Source: Mucilaginibacter saanensis
GTDB lineage: Bacteria; Bacteroidota; Bacteroidia; Sphingobacteriales; Sphingobacteriaceae
Direction: 5' to 3'
Assembly: GCF_014200575.1 (NCBI RefSeq)
Contig: NZ_JACHBZ010000005.1
Location: 1 to 64,000, forward strand
Length of the DNA: 64,000 bases
How positions within the stretch are numbered: position 1 is the first letter of the stretch; each line of letters starts with the position of its first letter. The translations under genes were made by a program, and so were the position numbers. Positions 8,672 to 16,715 of the stretch are shown in pieces. Below the pieces are notes generated by a model, which worked only from the letters and a program-made list of their open reading frames with translations, did no database searches and was not told the DNA's origin.

Positions 8672-9112
8672 ATGACAATTCAACTTCAAGAACATGAAGG
8701 ATTAAAACTTAAAAACGTCCTTCATGAAATTATTTCTTTAAATGTAATTTCAGAACCTAAGAGTGTTCTGTTAGTTTTAAATAAAGATTTTATTGATACT
8801 ACAGATACAGAGAATAAATTAAAGCCTTATAAGTCAATTTATAAGGTACAGTTTATCGCTTCTGCAAAAACTACTATTTGTGATAGAGAAATTCGTGTTG
8901 CCGGATTTATAAATGACGAGTACGGTAACTTAGATTACTGGTTTATTGATTTACCTGGAACCACTGAGCAACCGAACGCCGATGCTTTCCTGGTAGATTA
9001 CCTCAGTTATTCAGAGATTTGCAGTCTTACAGGCATAGAGCCCGATTCATTTAGCGAATACGTTGATGGATATACTTCGAAAGAATTTCATTCCTTTTAT
9101 GGCCTTAGCTAA
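8672..9112 (+). CDS. Phage protein of unknown function between helicase and primase
   Basis: 146 residues from the ATG at 8672. An in-frame ATG exists at 8633, but it would overlap the upstream gene by 14 nt and adds an unlikely Asn/Phe-rich leader, so 8672 is preferred. The protein is acidic and soluble with no recognised motif. Its stop overlaps the primase start by one base (TAATG), implying coupling with the primase. Confidence 0.65.
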   Translation: MTIQLQEHEGLKLKNVLHEIISLNVISEPKSVLLVLNKDFIDTTDTENKLKPYKSIYKVQFIASAKTTICDREIRVAGFINDEYGNLDYWFIDLPGTTEQPNADAFLVDYLSYSEICSLTGIEPDSFSEYVDGYTSKEFHSFYGLS

Positions 9113-10077
9113 TGATCCCAGCCGAAAAAATAGAACAGATAAAAGCAAAATCCGATATTGTTGAGGTGATATCGGATTTTGTAGCCTTGAAAAAGAAGGG
9201 AAAGGAATTTGTGGGCCTTTCCCCGTTCAACAATGAGCGTACACCTTCTTTTTCGGTAAACCCGGCAAAGGGTATTTACAAATGCTTTTCATCTGGGAAG
9301 GGCGGCGATGTGATTGATTTTATTATGAATCATCTATCGTTAAAATATTATGATGCGATTGGATACCTGGCTAAGCGTTACAATATCGAAATCGAATCGG
9401 ATACAGTTTATACTATTCCGGAGAGAAAGGTTTACCAGCAGCTTCCAGCATCGTTTATACCCGTAGAACATGTTACTCCAACGCTGGGCCATCCTGATGA
9501 CAATAATCTATTTAAATACCTATGTACAAAGTTTCCTGCAGACATTGTAGCTGGCCGCTTCCAAGAGTATTTTATCGGCACTCATAGAAATTGGTGTATT
9601 TTCTGGCAGGTAGATGCCCGAGGCGGAGTCAGGTCCGGGAAGTATATTAATTACCATCCGAACGGGCACCGCGATAAGGATAGTAAAACCTCATGGCATC
9701 ATAATTCGACAAAGGAATATAAACCACTATATCCTGACTTTAACCTGCAGCAGTGCCTGTTTGGTGAGCACCTGGTGGCTCGTTACCCGCGCCGTCCCAT
9801 TGCTATTGTAGAGAGTGAGAAAACAGCGCTTATAGCTTCGTTAATCATTGATAAATATACTTGGTTATCTTGTTGTATGAAAGGAGGCTTAAACGCTTCT
9901 AAGCTGGCCAGTGTGGCAAATAGATCCATTACCTTATTCCCTGATCTGGGGGCTTTTGACGAATGGCGCGTCAAAGCGACAGAGTTCAACCTTAATATAT
10001 CTGATCACATTGAAAGAATCGCGACTGATGATGATAGGGGAAGGGGATTGGATTTAGCGGATTTTTTGTTGAGGTGA
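9112..10077 (+). CDS. DnaG-like primase with degenerate CHC2 zinc finger and TOPRIM-like domain
   Basis: 321 residues. Residues 1-95 align with the CHC2 N-terminus of DnaG (KSDIVEVI, PFNNERTPSF, YKCFSSGKGGDVIDF). Three of the four zinc ligands are replaced: Ser37 for Cys, Asn40 for His, Ser61 for Cys; only Cys58 remains. The C-terminal half has a TOPRIM-like core (IAIVESEKTALI, then SITLFPDLGAF) as in Bacteroidetes mobile-element primases (DUF6371-like). The role is primer synthesis or template recognition in phage replication. At 321 residues it is about half the usual DnaG length. Confidence 0.82.
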   Translation: MIPAEKIEQIKAKSDIVEVISDFVALKKKGKEFVGLSPFNNERTPSFSVNPAKGIYKCFSSGKGGDVIDFIMNHLSLKYYDAIGYLAKRYNIEIESDTVYTIPERKVYQQLPASFIPVEHVTPTLGHPDDNNLFKYLCTKFPADIVAGRFQEYFIGTHRNWCIFWQVDARGGVRSGKYINYHPNGHRDKDSKTSWHHNSTKEYKPLYPDFNLQQCLFGEHLVARYPRRPIAIVESEKTALIASLIIDKYTWLSCCMKGGLNASKLASVANRSITLFPDLGAFDEWRVKATEFNLNISDHIERIATDDDRGRGLDLADFLLR

Positions 10078-10090
10078 AATAATTGTCTAT

Positions 10091-10678
10091 TTAATTTCTT
10101 AACACTATTAAGTCAAAAAACATAAGCCTGCTTTTTAAAGGAGCTTCGTCTGGAATTAAAAGAAATTCCCTTTCCTGATTTTCGTCATTAAAAAGATATA
10201 TGAATCCATTCTTAATGTAGTAATCCAATGGTCTTTTTTCGTTGTAAGCATCTACAACAATATATCTACATCCGGTTTTATTCTGATCGTGAATAAACCA
10301 TGCCTTTATGAAGTCCATTACCTCACTACCTAAACCATTTCTACTAAACTCGCTATTCACACCCAGCCTACCTATTAAAACAGCAGGGTATGATCTCATT
10401 CTTTTTACATTTGGAATTAGTTTGTTTACCTTCTGCTTCCTCGCATTTGGTAGATGAGTCGTTTTTATACTGTCGTTTGCTACTGTAAATGCAGCCACAA
10501 CAAGTTTGGGATCTTCATTTGCTGTAAAACAATATGTTTTACCCAATAATTGATTTGAGTAATCTATCGAATCATTTGCGAAAAAGTCGTTTAAGTCTTT
10601 GTGCCCGCAGTCAAAAGGGCTACAAAAATTTAAGGCCTCACTATTGTAAGGCCTTAAAGTACATTCTTCTAAAGTCAA
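10091..10678 (-). CDS. GNAT-family acetyltransferase, probable toxin of a TA pair
   Basis: 195 residues. The N-terminal FDCGHKDLNDFF and the acetyl-CoA segment IGRLGVNSEFSRNGLGSEVMDF (Q/RxxGxG/A variant RNGLGS) mark a GNAT of the type that includes TacT-like tRNA-acetylating toxins. Only a TTG start is available, 3 nt after the stop of the small upstream gene, which suggests translational coupling. It is transcribed against the replication genes, as expected for a cargo module. Toxicity is inferred from layout. Confidence 0.78.
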   Translation of the reverse strand: MTLEECTLRPYNSEALNFCSPFDCGHKDLNDFFANDSIDYSNQLLGKTYCFTANEDPKLVVAAFTVANDSIKTTHLPNARKQKVNKLIPNVKRMRSYPAVLIGRLGVNSEFSRNGLGSEVMDFIKAWFIHDQNKTGCRYIVVDAYNEKRPLDYYIKNGFIYLFNDENQEREFLLIPDEAPLKSRLMFFDLIVLRN

Positions 10679-10681
10679 TTT

Positions 10682-10840
10682 TTATGAAAGTTTGGCCTTA
10701 GCCAGTATTTTGTTAGCTTTTTCTACTTGAACTGAAAAATCAATTGTTGATTTTCTTTTATAATTTGAGTCAGCAGCGCTTACAAACTTTTTGGCAGCCT
10801 TACCACTAAGGACTGGAATGCTTTTAATTGCTATTGCCAT
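10682..10840 (-). CDS. Small putative antitoxin partner of the GNAT
   Basis: 52 residues (MAIAIKSIPVLSGKAAKK...FSVQVEKANKILAKAKLS). It is short, basic and helical, directly upstream of the GNAT gene on the same strand. Size and order fit an antitoxin. A TGTCATGACA palindrome at 10887-10896, 46 nt upstream, could be its operator. I recall similar small proteins next to GNATs in Bacteroidetes, but have not verified this. Confidence 0.7.
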   Translation of the reverse strand: MAIAIKSIPVLSGKAAKKFVSAADSNYKRKSTIDFSVQVEKANKILAKAKLS

Positions 10841-11445
10841 AATATGAGTTTTTTAAGTTGTTAAAAAATATTAAACTTAACTTAATTGTCATGACATTCT
10901 GTAAAGTACGACACACAATATAAAACCTATACGAATATTTGACATCTATATACGCAAATTGTTTAAATAATGTTTGTTGTAATTAACTTCATATCAAGGG
11001 GCCAAACAGCGGAATACGTCACGCGCGTGGTGTTAATTAAGTTCATTATCGAAGCTTCAATTTATCTGGATCTACACGGCTCCTCAACTCGGAATGTGTA
11101 ACGGGTCTGACCCATATTCAATTATTGCTCTTATTGTTTAACACCAAATATATACCAAAAAATGAAAACATTTTGATAATGGAGATCATCATAAAGACAT
11201 ATATATTTATGGTGATGTAAATCCAATTATCTCTATACTATATACTAAAAGTGCTGTTAGAGGTGCATATAAAGCTCTATAAACAAATATTTTATATTAA
11301 GTTATATTCGGACACCCGACAGTATAATTAATTGATTATACAGGCATAGCATTTGATTTTAAAAAATTTTCAATTAATAACATAAAATTCAATTGTAACA
11401 AGAAAGTTACAAATATATTTGCAAAATAAATTGCAAAAATAATTT
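10841..11445. other. AT-rich gene-free gap with TGTCATGACA and CAAATATATTTG palindromes
   Basis: About 600 nt without a credible ORF on either strand. The left end presumably holds the GNAT-module promoter, with the palindrome TGTCATGACA at 10887-10896. At 11410-11421 CAAATATATTTG reads as TATATTTG in both directions. On the plus strand a TTG lies 18 nt upstream of it, so it could drive a transcript antisense to the next gene. Confidence 0.4.
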
Positions 11446-11727
11446 TCAGGACATTTTCACTGGCAATTTTAAAGTTTGTTGATCAGTTATCTTTTCGCTT
11501 TCTGACAGGAACTGATTCAAAAAATCCATAATAGCATCCTTCGTAGCCTGAGCGCCTTCATAATCTTCGTTTGCCACGCACATTGAAACTAACGGCAGTT
11601 TGGTCTTGGCCCATTCAACTGGGCATTTAACATCTGAACACCAGGGCACGCTGCCTAACGTGGCCATCATGAATTCATATATTTCCTGATAATGCTTTTC
11701 GTCCCATGTTGGTTTTTGAACTTCCAT
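11446..11727 (-). CDS. Small phage protein, divergent from VRR-NUC
   Basis: 93 residues, soluble, starting with a WDEKHYQEIYEFMMATLG helix and holding two Cys residues in WCSDVKCP. Family not recognised. It is transcribed leftward from the shared operator region at 11749-11766; on its strand TATATTTA lies just upstream of the start. The ORF has sensible composition and regulation, so it is probably real. Confidence 0.65.
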   Translation of the reverse strand: MEVQKPTWDEKHYQEIYEFMMATLGSVPWCSDVKCPVEWAKTKLPLVSMCVANEDYEGAQATKDAIMDFLNQFLSESEKITDQQTLKLPVKMS

Positions 11728-11748
11728 GGTCGTAAATATAATTTATTT

Positions 11749-11790
11749 CAATCAACATATTGATTAAAAAGATAAGTTTGCTTATCTTTA
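11749..11790 (+). promoter_or_regulatory. Operator and promoter for VRR-NUC (site 2)
   Basis: CAATCAACATATTGATTA at 11749-11766 has arms AATCAA/TTGATT around CATA. Its right arm supplies TTG (11760-11762). TATCTTTA follows at 11783-11790 after exactly 20 nt, the Bacteroidetes promoter spacing. The predicted start falls at about 11797, so the VRR-NUC mRNA may be leaderless. The stretch TTGATT-AAAAGATAA-TTTGCTTAT is nearly identical to site 3 at 20551. A leftward TATATTTA also faces the gene ending at 11446. Confidence 0.72.
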
Positions 11791-11797
11791 ATGCATA

Positions 11798-12250
11798 ATG
11801 CAATCGGAAGCGAAAATACAACAGGATGCTTTTACTGAGATTAGAAATCGGTATCCGCAAACGTATGGGCTTTTCTTTCATGTGCCCAATGGTGGCATGA
11901 GGGACGCGCTCACCGCTGCTTTTTTAAAGGGTGCCGGTGTTGTTCGGGGAATACCTGATTTGTTCTTTTTATGGGCTGGTAATGTGTATCTGATCGAGGT
12001 TAAAACACCGACCGGATTTTGCTCTACAGACCAAAAATTGATCCATTCGGTTCACGCTTCACAAGGTTTTAAAACTTACATTTTCACATCCTCACACGAC
12101 ATCGTTTCATTTGTTTCGACGGTTATCGAAGGTGGTGAATTGGTAGGTTTTGATTTGTTTATTTCACCTTTCGCTGATGCCGGTTTAGTCCCAAAATACA
12201 AGGCTGAACTGCGGGAAGAAAGAATGAAAAAGCTAGGAAAGGCAGCGTAG
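11798..12250 (+). CDS. VRR-NUC domain nuclease
   Basis: 150 residues. It shows the VRR-NUC (PD-D/ExK) core: FFHVPNGGMRD, GVVRGIPDLFFL with the catalytic Asp, VYLIEVKTPTG with Glu and Lys, and a Gln in STDQKL. This is the standalone phage form, thought to be a structure-specific or Holliday-junction type nuclease; it may process concatemers before packaging. It has its own promoter at site 2 and possibly no 5' leader. The ACTATGGC repeat array begins about 30 nt past its stop. Confidence 0.9.
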   Translation: MQSEAKIQQDAFTEIRNRYPQTYGLFFHVPNGGMRDALTAAFLKGAGVVRGIPDLFFLWAGNVYLIEVKTPTGFCSTDQKLIHSVHASQGFKTYIFTSSHDIVSFVSTVIEGGELVGFDLFISPFADAGLVPKYKAELREERMKKLGKAA

Positions 12251-12281
12251 ACCGTTTTGTGATTTGGTATAAAAAGTGCGT

Positions 12282-12486
12282 TTATGGCATTAAAAACTAT
12301 GGCAGATTTAGTTTTGCCACACTTTGTAAAAAACTATGGTGCCATAGTTCATGTAATAACTCGTAAAAGTGCCTTAACGATATAATAAACCATGGCAAAA
12401 TGATTATAGACTATGGTGCCATACACACAATATATAACTATGGCAATAAGGCCCTATAAGGGGCCTTATGCCAATGCCATAGTTAT
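12282..12486. repeat. Array of ACTATGGC half-sites, partly as palindromes
   Basis: The motif occurs at 12282-12289 (TTATGGCA), 12295-12304, 12332-12349 (AACTATGG-TG-CCATAGTT), 12388-12397 (CATGGCA), 12412-12423 (TATGGTGCCATA), and as outer arms of a nested hairpin at 12434-12445/12475-12486. The inner arms of that hairpin are 12446-12454/12461-12469 (ATAAGGCCC/GGGCCTTAT). The array lies between VRR-NUC and the terminase cluster. It could be a packaging (pac) site, replication iterons or an operator cluster. Confidence 0.7.
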
Positions 12487-12500
12487 TGAGTTGACGCAGT

Positions 12501-12677
12501 ATGCAAGTTTTAAATAACGACATCAAAAAATACTTAGACGATATGCAACCGGGAGTGGTAATAAAAATTTGGGAACAACGATATCCGGTCATCCTGATTC
12601 ATGCCGCCAAAGAGTACATCAACAACGGTGGTGCATTGGAATTTAGTAACGATTATGAACAATTGAAAAAGCTATGA
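12501..12677 (+). CDS. Small phage protein upstream of terminase
   Basis: 58 residues (MQVLNNDIKKYLDDM...HAAKEYINNGGALEFSNDYEQLKKL). It starts right after the repeat array and its stop overlaps the next start (ATGA), which argues for a coupled, real gene. Function unknown. The two possible HTH-like helices are not convincing. Confidence 0.55.
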   Translation: MQVLNNDIKKYLDDMQPGVVIKIWEQRYPVILIHAAKEYINNGGALEFSNDYEQLKKL

Positions 12678-13093
12678 AATTATCAACCGTGGCAAAGGTT
12701 ATTGCCAGACAATCACCAGAGGCTTATAGATCCGCCGTTAAGATGTGTGAGCCGTGCATCACCAATCCTTCCGTCATACCTGCCATTCATAAGGCCATTA
12801 AGGAAACATACCCCGAATTGGATCGTACAGACGAATCAATTCTTTTTGCCGCAACTGTATATACGGCATATTCACCCGCATGCTTATTGGCCTCAGGGGT
12901 TGATAGAGCGCCTAACGGCATACGAAAGGTTATGTGCGAGGTAATGGGCTGGCAGGATGCTCCGGTTTGTAATTATTATGCTGATCTGGGCAGGGCATAC
13001 ATCAAGGGAGCAAAGTTTAAAGAACGGGTTAGTAGCATTTTGCTAGGGTTTCAGCAGTTCTCAGTTCGTTCCAATCAAATTGAATTGTTTTAA
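12674..13093 (+). CDS. Phage protein of unknown function before terS
   Basis: 139 residues, no signal or membrane segment. Conserved-looking stretch FAATVYTAYSPACLLASG followed by RAPNGIRKVMCEVMGW. Coupled to the small gene upstream and followed after 2 nt by the terminase small subunit. It may be a packaging or late-expression factor; no family recognised. Confidence 0.6.
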   Translation: MKLSTVAKVIARQSPEAYRSAVKMCEPCITNPSVIPAIHKAIKETYPELDRTDESILFAATVYTAYSPACLLASGVDRAPNGIRKVMCEVMGWQDAPVCNYYADLGRAYIKGAKFKERVSSILLGFQQFSVRSNQIELF

Positions 13094-13095
13094 TC

Positions 13096-13818
13096 ATGGC
13101 ATCCAAACTAACTATTAAACAGAAAAGATTTGTTGAGGAATATCTAAAAGATTTCAATGCCAGCGATGCTGCGCGTAGAGCTGGGTATTCTGAAGACACT
13201 GCTTATAGCATTGGTTATGAAAACCTGAGAAAACCTGAAATCAAAATTGAGATCGATAAAATTCTCGATGCCCTATCCATGGAGGCAGGGGAGATCACAA
13301 AAAGGTTTACAAACCTTGCCAGAGGCAACATGAGCGATTATATGACTAAACGTCTTGTTCCTCATACCCCGCAGATAAAAGTGGGCTTAAAACGGCTTAT
13401 TGAGGCTGAAGAGGCTCACATACTTCGTGAAGAAAAATTTTGCGCTATCAAGGGATATACGGAGGAAGAGTATGATAAATTCCAGGAGCAGTTAGAATAT
13501 TCGAGAGATAAAATTCTCAGATGGGAAATAGAACTGGAAGATAATCCTTACGCGTATCGCATTGTAGATGGCGAAACGATCATGATTGAAGAGGTAGGGC
13601 TTGACCTGGTGAAAGTGATTGAAGATAAAGAGCGCGGGATTATTAAATCAGTTAAGCACACTAAGGACGGTATCCAGGTAGAAATGTACCCTGCTGATAA
13701 CGCATTAACTCAGTTGGCTAAAATCCGAAAGATGATGACCGATAAAGAAGTCGACATTAACCTAAATGTCGATACAGTGGTAAAGGTTGGATATGGCAAC
13801 AGCGACAAAGGAGCTTAA
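13096..13818 (+). CDS. terS: Terminase small subunit
   Basis: 240 residues. The N-terminal LTIKQKRFVEEYLKDFNASDAARRAGYS followed by a Lys/Glu-rich helix is the standard terS DNA-binding domain. It recognises the packaging site and recruits the large subunit. The rest is helical and acidic, longer than many terS proteins (about 150-180 residues). The large subunit starts 26 nt before its stop. Confidence 0.9.
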   Translation: MASKLTIKQKRFVEEYLKDFNASDAARRAGYSEDTAYSIGYENLRKPEIKIEIDKILDALSMEAGEITKRFTNLARGNMSDYMTKRLVPHTPQIKVGLKRLIEAEEAHILREEKFCAIKGYTEEEYDKFQEQLEYSRDKILRWEIELEDNPYAYRIVDGETIMIEEVGLDLVKVIEDKERGIIKSVKHTKDGIQVEMYPADNALTQLAKIRKMMTDKEVDINLNVDTVVKVGYGNSDKGA

Positions 13819-15235
13819 GTTCGATTTCAATCCGGACATTTTCAATAATGTTTTCTGGCACCTGAAGGCGGCGTTTCTAAACCTGGCTATCAGGTTCATC
13901 TGGGTTTATGGGGGATCATCTGCAAGCAAAACGTATTCTGTGGTGCAGCTGATAATTATCCGGATGTTAGAGGGCCGAGATGAAAATACAATGGTGCTTC
14001 GTAAGTATGCTGTTGATATTAAGGATTCGATATACAGCGATTTTAAGGGCATCATTAACAGTTGGGGGCTAGATGATTATTTCATTTGTCAGCAAAATTA
14101 CATCCAGTGTAAGATAACTGGTTCATACGTTCGATTTCGTGGTTTGGATGACAGCGAAAAGATCAAGGGCCTTGCAAACTTTAAGCGCGTTGTGCTGGAA
14201 GAGATCAGCCAGTTTGATGAGCAGGACCTGAAGCAGATCAGGAAACGTTTAAGGGGCCGCGCCGGGCAGCAGATCATAGGAATATTTAACCCGGTATCAG
14301 AAGAGCATTGGATCAAAACCAAAGTGTTTGACATGGAGGTATTAACTGAACAGCAAACTGATATCGCCGGTATGTGGATGAACGAGCAAGGTAACCTGGT
14401 GATCATGAAAACTAACTACCTTGATAACAAATACATCGTTGGCCCCAACTTTGTCGATCAACACACCATTGATGATTTCGAAAAAGATAAGGCCAATGAT
14501 TATGAGTACTATCGAATTTATGGCTTAGGCGATTGGGGAAAAATCAGAACTGGCGGAGAGTTCTGGAAGAAATTTAAGGCTTCAGATCACGTTAACCAGG
14601 TTAAGTGGGATAAATCGTTGCCGATATGGTTATCATGCGACGAAAACGTTAATCCATATCTGCCGTGGCAAGTATGGCAACTTAAGGGGAAACATGCGCA
14701 GCAGATCGATGAAATATTTCTGGAAGATCCGCGCAACCGGGTTAAGGATGCCTGTTTGGAATTTACAAAGCGTTACCCATTATCTGAAGTTTCCGGCTTA
14801 TTCGTTGGCGGGGATCGTACATCGATTAAGGAAGATACCAAGAAAGAAAAAGGTGAGAACTACTTTACCGATATTTTGAAAGAATTAAAGGCCTACCGGC
14901 CAGTGTTGCGTATCCAATCGGTTAATCCATCAGTTGTTCAGTCAGGTAACTTTATTAATGAAATTTACAGTGGCGATAGTACCAGCGGCATCACCATAGG
15001 CATAAGTGATGTGTGTAAGAAGTCTATTTATGATTATCAGTATACTCAGGAGGCCAGTGATGGAACGATCTTTAAGAAGACCAAGCCACATCCAGTTACA
15101 AAAGTACCTTACCAGGAGTTCGGCCACGCATCGGATTGTAAACGATACCTGATCACGCACAACTTCGCTGCTGAGTACCTGCAGTTCATCAACAAGAAAA
15201 AGGGATTAGGTGTAAGGGCGCTGAGCGGGGTTTAA
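13793..15235 (+). CDS. terL: Terminase large subunit (PBSX/XtmB-like)
   Basis: 480 residues from ATG 13793; a TTG two codons upstream is less likely. Walker A-like GGSSASKT at 40-47, Walker B VVLEEI at about 134-139, coupling segment IIGIFNP, and nuclease-domain Asp in WLSCDENVNPY plus FVGGDRTS. This motor cuts and pumps phage DNA into the prohead. It overlaps terS by 26 nt. The accessory island that follows separates it from the portal gene. Confidence 0.93.
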   Translation: MATATKELKFDFNPDIFNNVFWHLKAAFLNLAIRFIWVYGGSSASKTYSVVQLIIIRMLEGRDENTMVLRKYAVDIKDSIYSDFKGIINSWGLDDYFICQQNYIQCKITGSYVRFRGLDDSEKIKGLANFKRVVLEEISQFDEQDLKQIRKRLRGRAGQQIIGIFNPVSEEHWIKTKVFDMEVLTEQQTDIAGMWMNEQGNLVIMKTNYLDNKYIVGPNFVDQHTIDDFEKDKANDYEYYRIYGLGDWGKIRTGGEFWKKFKASDHVNQVKWDKSLPIWLSCDENVNPYLPWQVWQLKGKHAQQIDEIFLEDPRNRVKDACLEFTKRYPLSEVSGLFVGGDRTSIKEDTKKEKGENYFTDILKELKAYRPVLRIQSVNPSVVQSGNFINEIYSGDSTSGITIGISDVCKKSIYDYQYTQEASDGTIFKKTKPHPVTKVPYQEFGHASDCKRYLITHNFAAEYLQFINKKKGLGVRALSGV

Positions 15236-15236
15236 G

Positions 15237-15461
15237 TTATTGACCGGCGTATTTTTTTATGCGTTCAGCAACAACCAATAATGCTGCCTTAGCTTTAGCC
15301 TCATCATCTTCGGTTATACGCTGTTTACCAGATCCCGCAACCTTTTCATTAATCTTATTACTGAAAACTTTGGCAGTATACTTTTTATCAGGCCACATCA
15401 ATTCTGACAATGCCGACTCTTTTATGACTTTATTTTCATCTAAAAACTCTTTCAAATTCAT
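15237..15461 (-). CDS. Small phage regulator-like protein on the minus strand
   Basis: 74 residues (LKEFLDENKVIKESALSELMWPDKK...KINEKVAGSGKQRITEDDEAKAKAALL). It resembles small HTH-containing regulators of Bacteroidetes prophages in pattern (ALSELMWPD, F/VSNKIN, RITEED). It diverges from the small gene at 15559 across a control region with direct repeats, a typical autoregulator layout. Function is inferred. Confidence 0.65.
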   Translation of the reverse strand: MNLKEFLDENKVIKESALSELMWPDKKYTAKVFSNKINEKVAGSGKQRITEDDEAKAKAALLVVAERIKKYAGQ

Positions 15462-15482
15462 AACTCAAAGTAAAATAAAAAA

Positions 15483-15539
15483 TATTAGAAAAAAAAGTAA
15501 TATTGACTTGGATTGTATTAGAAAATAATCTTATATTTG
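15483..15539 (+). promoter_or_regulatory. Divergent control region with 33-bp-spaced repeats and TATATTTG box
   Basis: TATTAGAAAA occurs at 15483-15492 and 15516-15525, 33 bp apart (three helical turns). TATATTTG at 15532-15539 with CTTG 21 nt upstream gives a rightward promoter starting near 15546. The repeats could bind the divergent regulator encoded at 15237-15461. Confidence 0.5.
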
Positions 15540-15558
15540 TTTCAACAAACAAAGAGAT

Positions 15559-15726
15559 ATGAAAACTTTAAAAATCACCGCAGCTTACAACGAGTTCAGA
15601 AATAATCAAGCTCCTTACTTTTACAATAGAGCACAAGTAGGTGCAATGACTATGAAAGCTTTTGAAAACTGGTTTGACAAAAGAGAAGCAACTTTCTTCG
15701 CCATCATGGACAAAGCTGGAATGTGA
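15559..15726 (+). CDS. Small phage protein, 55 residues
   Basis: MKTLKITAAYNEFRNN...NWFDKREATFFAIMDKAGM. It starts 19 nt after a strong TATATTTG box, has no in-frame stop and normal codon use. Function unknown. A short leader precedes it and 76 nt separate it from the next gene. Confidence 0.55.
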   Translation: MKTLKITAAYNEFRNNQAPYFYNRAQVGAMTMKAFENWFDKREATFFAIMDKAGM

Positions 15727-15802
15727 AACAAAACGGCCCGGCTTCCCGATGATGATCCAACACCAGAACATGAATGTTTTTATATCATAAAATTTTAACC
15801 CA

Positions 15803-16255
15803 ATGAAAAACTTTAAAGACCTATCTGTAGGAGATATTATTTTGAAAGCTATAGTATCTATAGGGAAATCCACAGATGAAACCTTAACACAAATTACCGT
15901 TCGGTCAATTGAATTAACTGATAAAGGTAATCTACTTATTAATGGGAAATATCATGAGTACGGTAGGGAATGGAAATACGATTTAGTAATTCGATATGAT
16001 CAATCTGAAGTTAACAATATTTCAGGTTTAGAGAAATACCCTGGTTTTTGGTTCACTGACCCAAATCAAGCTAACGCGCATGTTAGGAATCTTGTTATTA
16101 ATAAAATTAAAGATCACGAAAGCGCAATAGTGAGAGCTAAAAGGGATCATCTGTATACCATAGAGTTGTATCGTAATAAGTTCTATGAGCTACTTAATCC
16201 GGGCCATAACAACGGATTCGAAATAATAAATGCTATATCGTTAAACAATCAATGA
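15803..16255 (+). CDS. Phage accessory protein of unknown function
   Basis: 150 residues, soluble, starting MKNFKDLSVGDIILKAIVSIG and ending with a helical Lys/Arg/His segment. The first half looks like a small beta-barrel (short strands around DKGNLLINGKYHEYG). No family recognised. It lies in the accessory island between terminase and portal. Confidence 0.6.
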   Translation: MKNFKDLSVGDIILKAIVSIGKSTDETLTQITVRSIELTDKGNLLINGKYHEYGREWKYDLVIRYDQSEVNNISGLEKYPGFWFTDPNQANAHVRNLVINKIKDHESAIVRAKRDHLYTIELYRNKFYELLNPGHNNGFEIINAISLNNQ

Positions 16256-16262
16256 TAAACCC

Positions 16263-16646
16263 ATGAAAAACTTAATCCTAACCTTATTAGCAGCAGCCCT
16301 ACTACTGCAGTCTTGCCGGAAAGAAGCAACACCGACACCAGGTAAACAAACCGTTACCTACAACGTTAGCTGCCTGCACTGCTCTATATTTGTCACAGAC
16401 AACCATTGGAACAAGCCTAACGATGCTCAGCACTTTGTTGTTGACGGATCATTCAGTTACAGTTTTGATAATGATAGCCTGAGCAAAGCATCCATCGAAA
16501 TATATACCGGATCCTTTGTCCCTGAGATTCCGGTCAAAGCTACCATCACCACCAATGATGGCCGGTGCGTAGAACTGAATCGTACCATGGGAAATGGTTC
16601 TAAAGGTAATCTGATCGATACTTCAATTGTATTGGCTTTAAAGTAA
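16263..16646 (+). CDS. Small lipoprotein
   Basis: 127 residues with a lipoprotein signal ending LLQSC at Cys18, so exported and lipid-anchored. The mature part has four further Cys in two pairs and looks beta-rich (TVTYNVSCLHCSIFVTD...). A lipoprotein between terminase and portal is a candidate moron that alters the host envelope, for example superinfection exclusion. That role is a guess. Confidence 0.75.
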   Translation: MKNLILTLLAAALLLQSCRKEATPTPGKQTVTYNVSCLHCSIFVTDNHWNKPNDAQHFVVDGSFSYSFDNDSLSKASIEIYTGSFVPEIPVKATITTNDGRCVELNRTMGNGSKGNLIDTSIVLALK

Positions 16647-16714
16647 ATAATAGTTTACTTTTATTTGTAAATAAGTATATTATTATTTACCTTTGATTTA
16701 TCAAAAAAGGAGGA
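16640..16714 (+). promoter_or_regulatory. hicAB promoter with two inverted repeats and a Shine-Dalgarno
   Basis: TTTG (16664-16667), then 20 nt, then TACCTTTG (16688-16695): a full consensus promoter. Two 8-bp inverted repeats flank it: AAAGTAAA/TTTACTTT at 16640-16661 and GTAAATAA/TTATTTAC at 16667-16690, the second spanning the spacer. AAGGAGGA at 16707-16714 is an unusually strong ribosome site for this phylum. The repeats are likely HicB operators. Confidence 0.7.
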
Positions 16715-16715
16715 A

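Noticed and set aside
12282..12486. CRISPR array
   Set aside because: The repeated unit is only about 8 nt, irregularly spaced and palindromic, with no uniform spacers and no cas genes.
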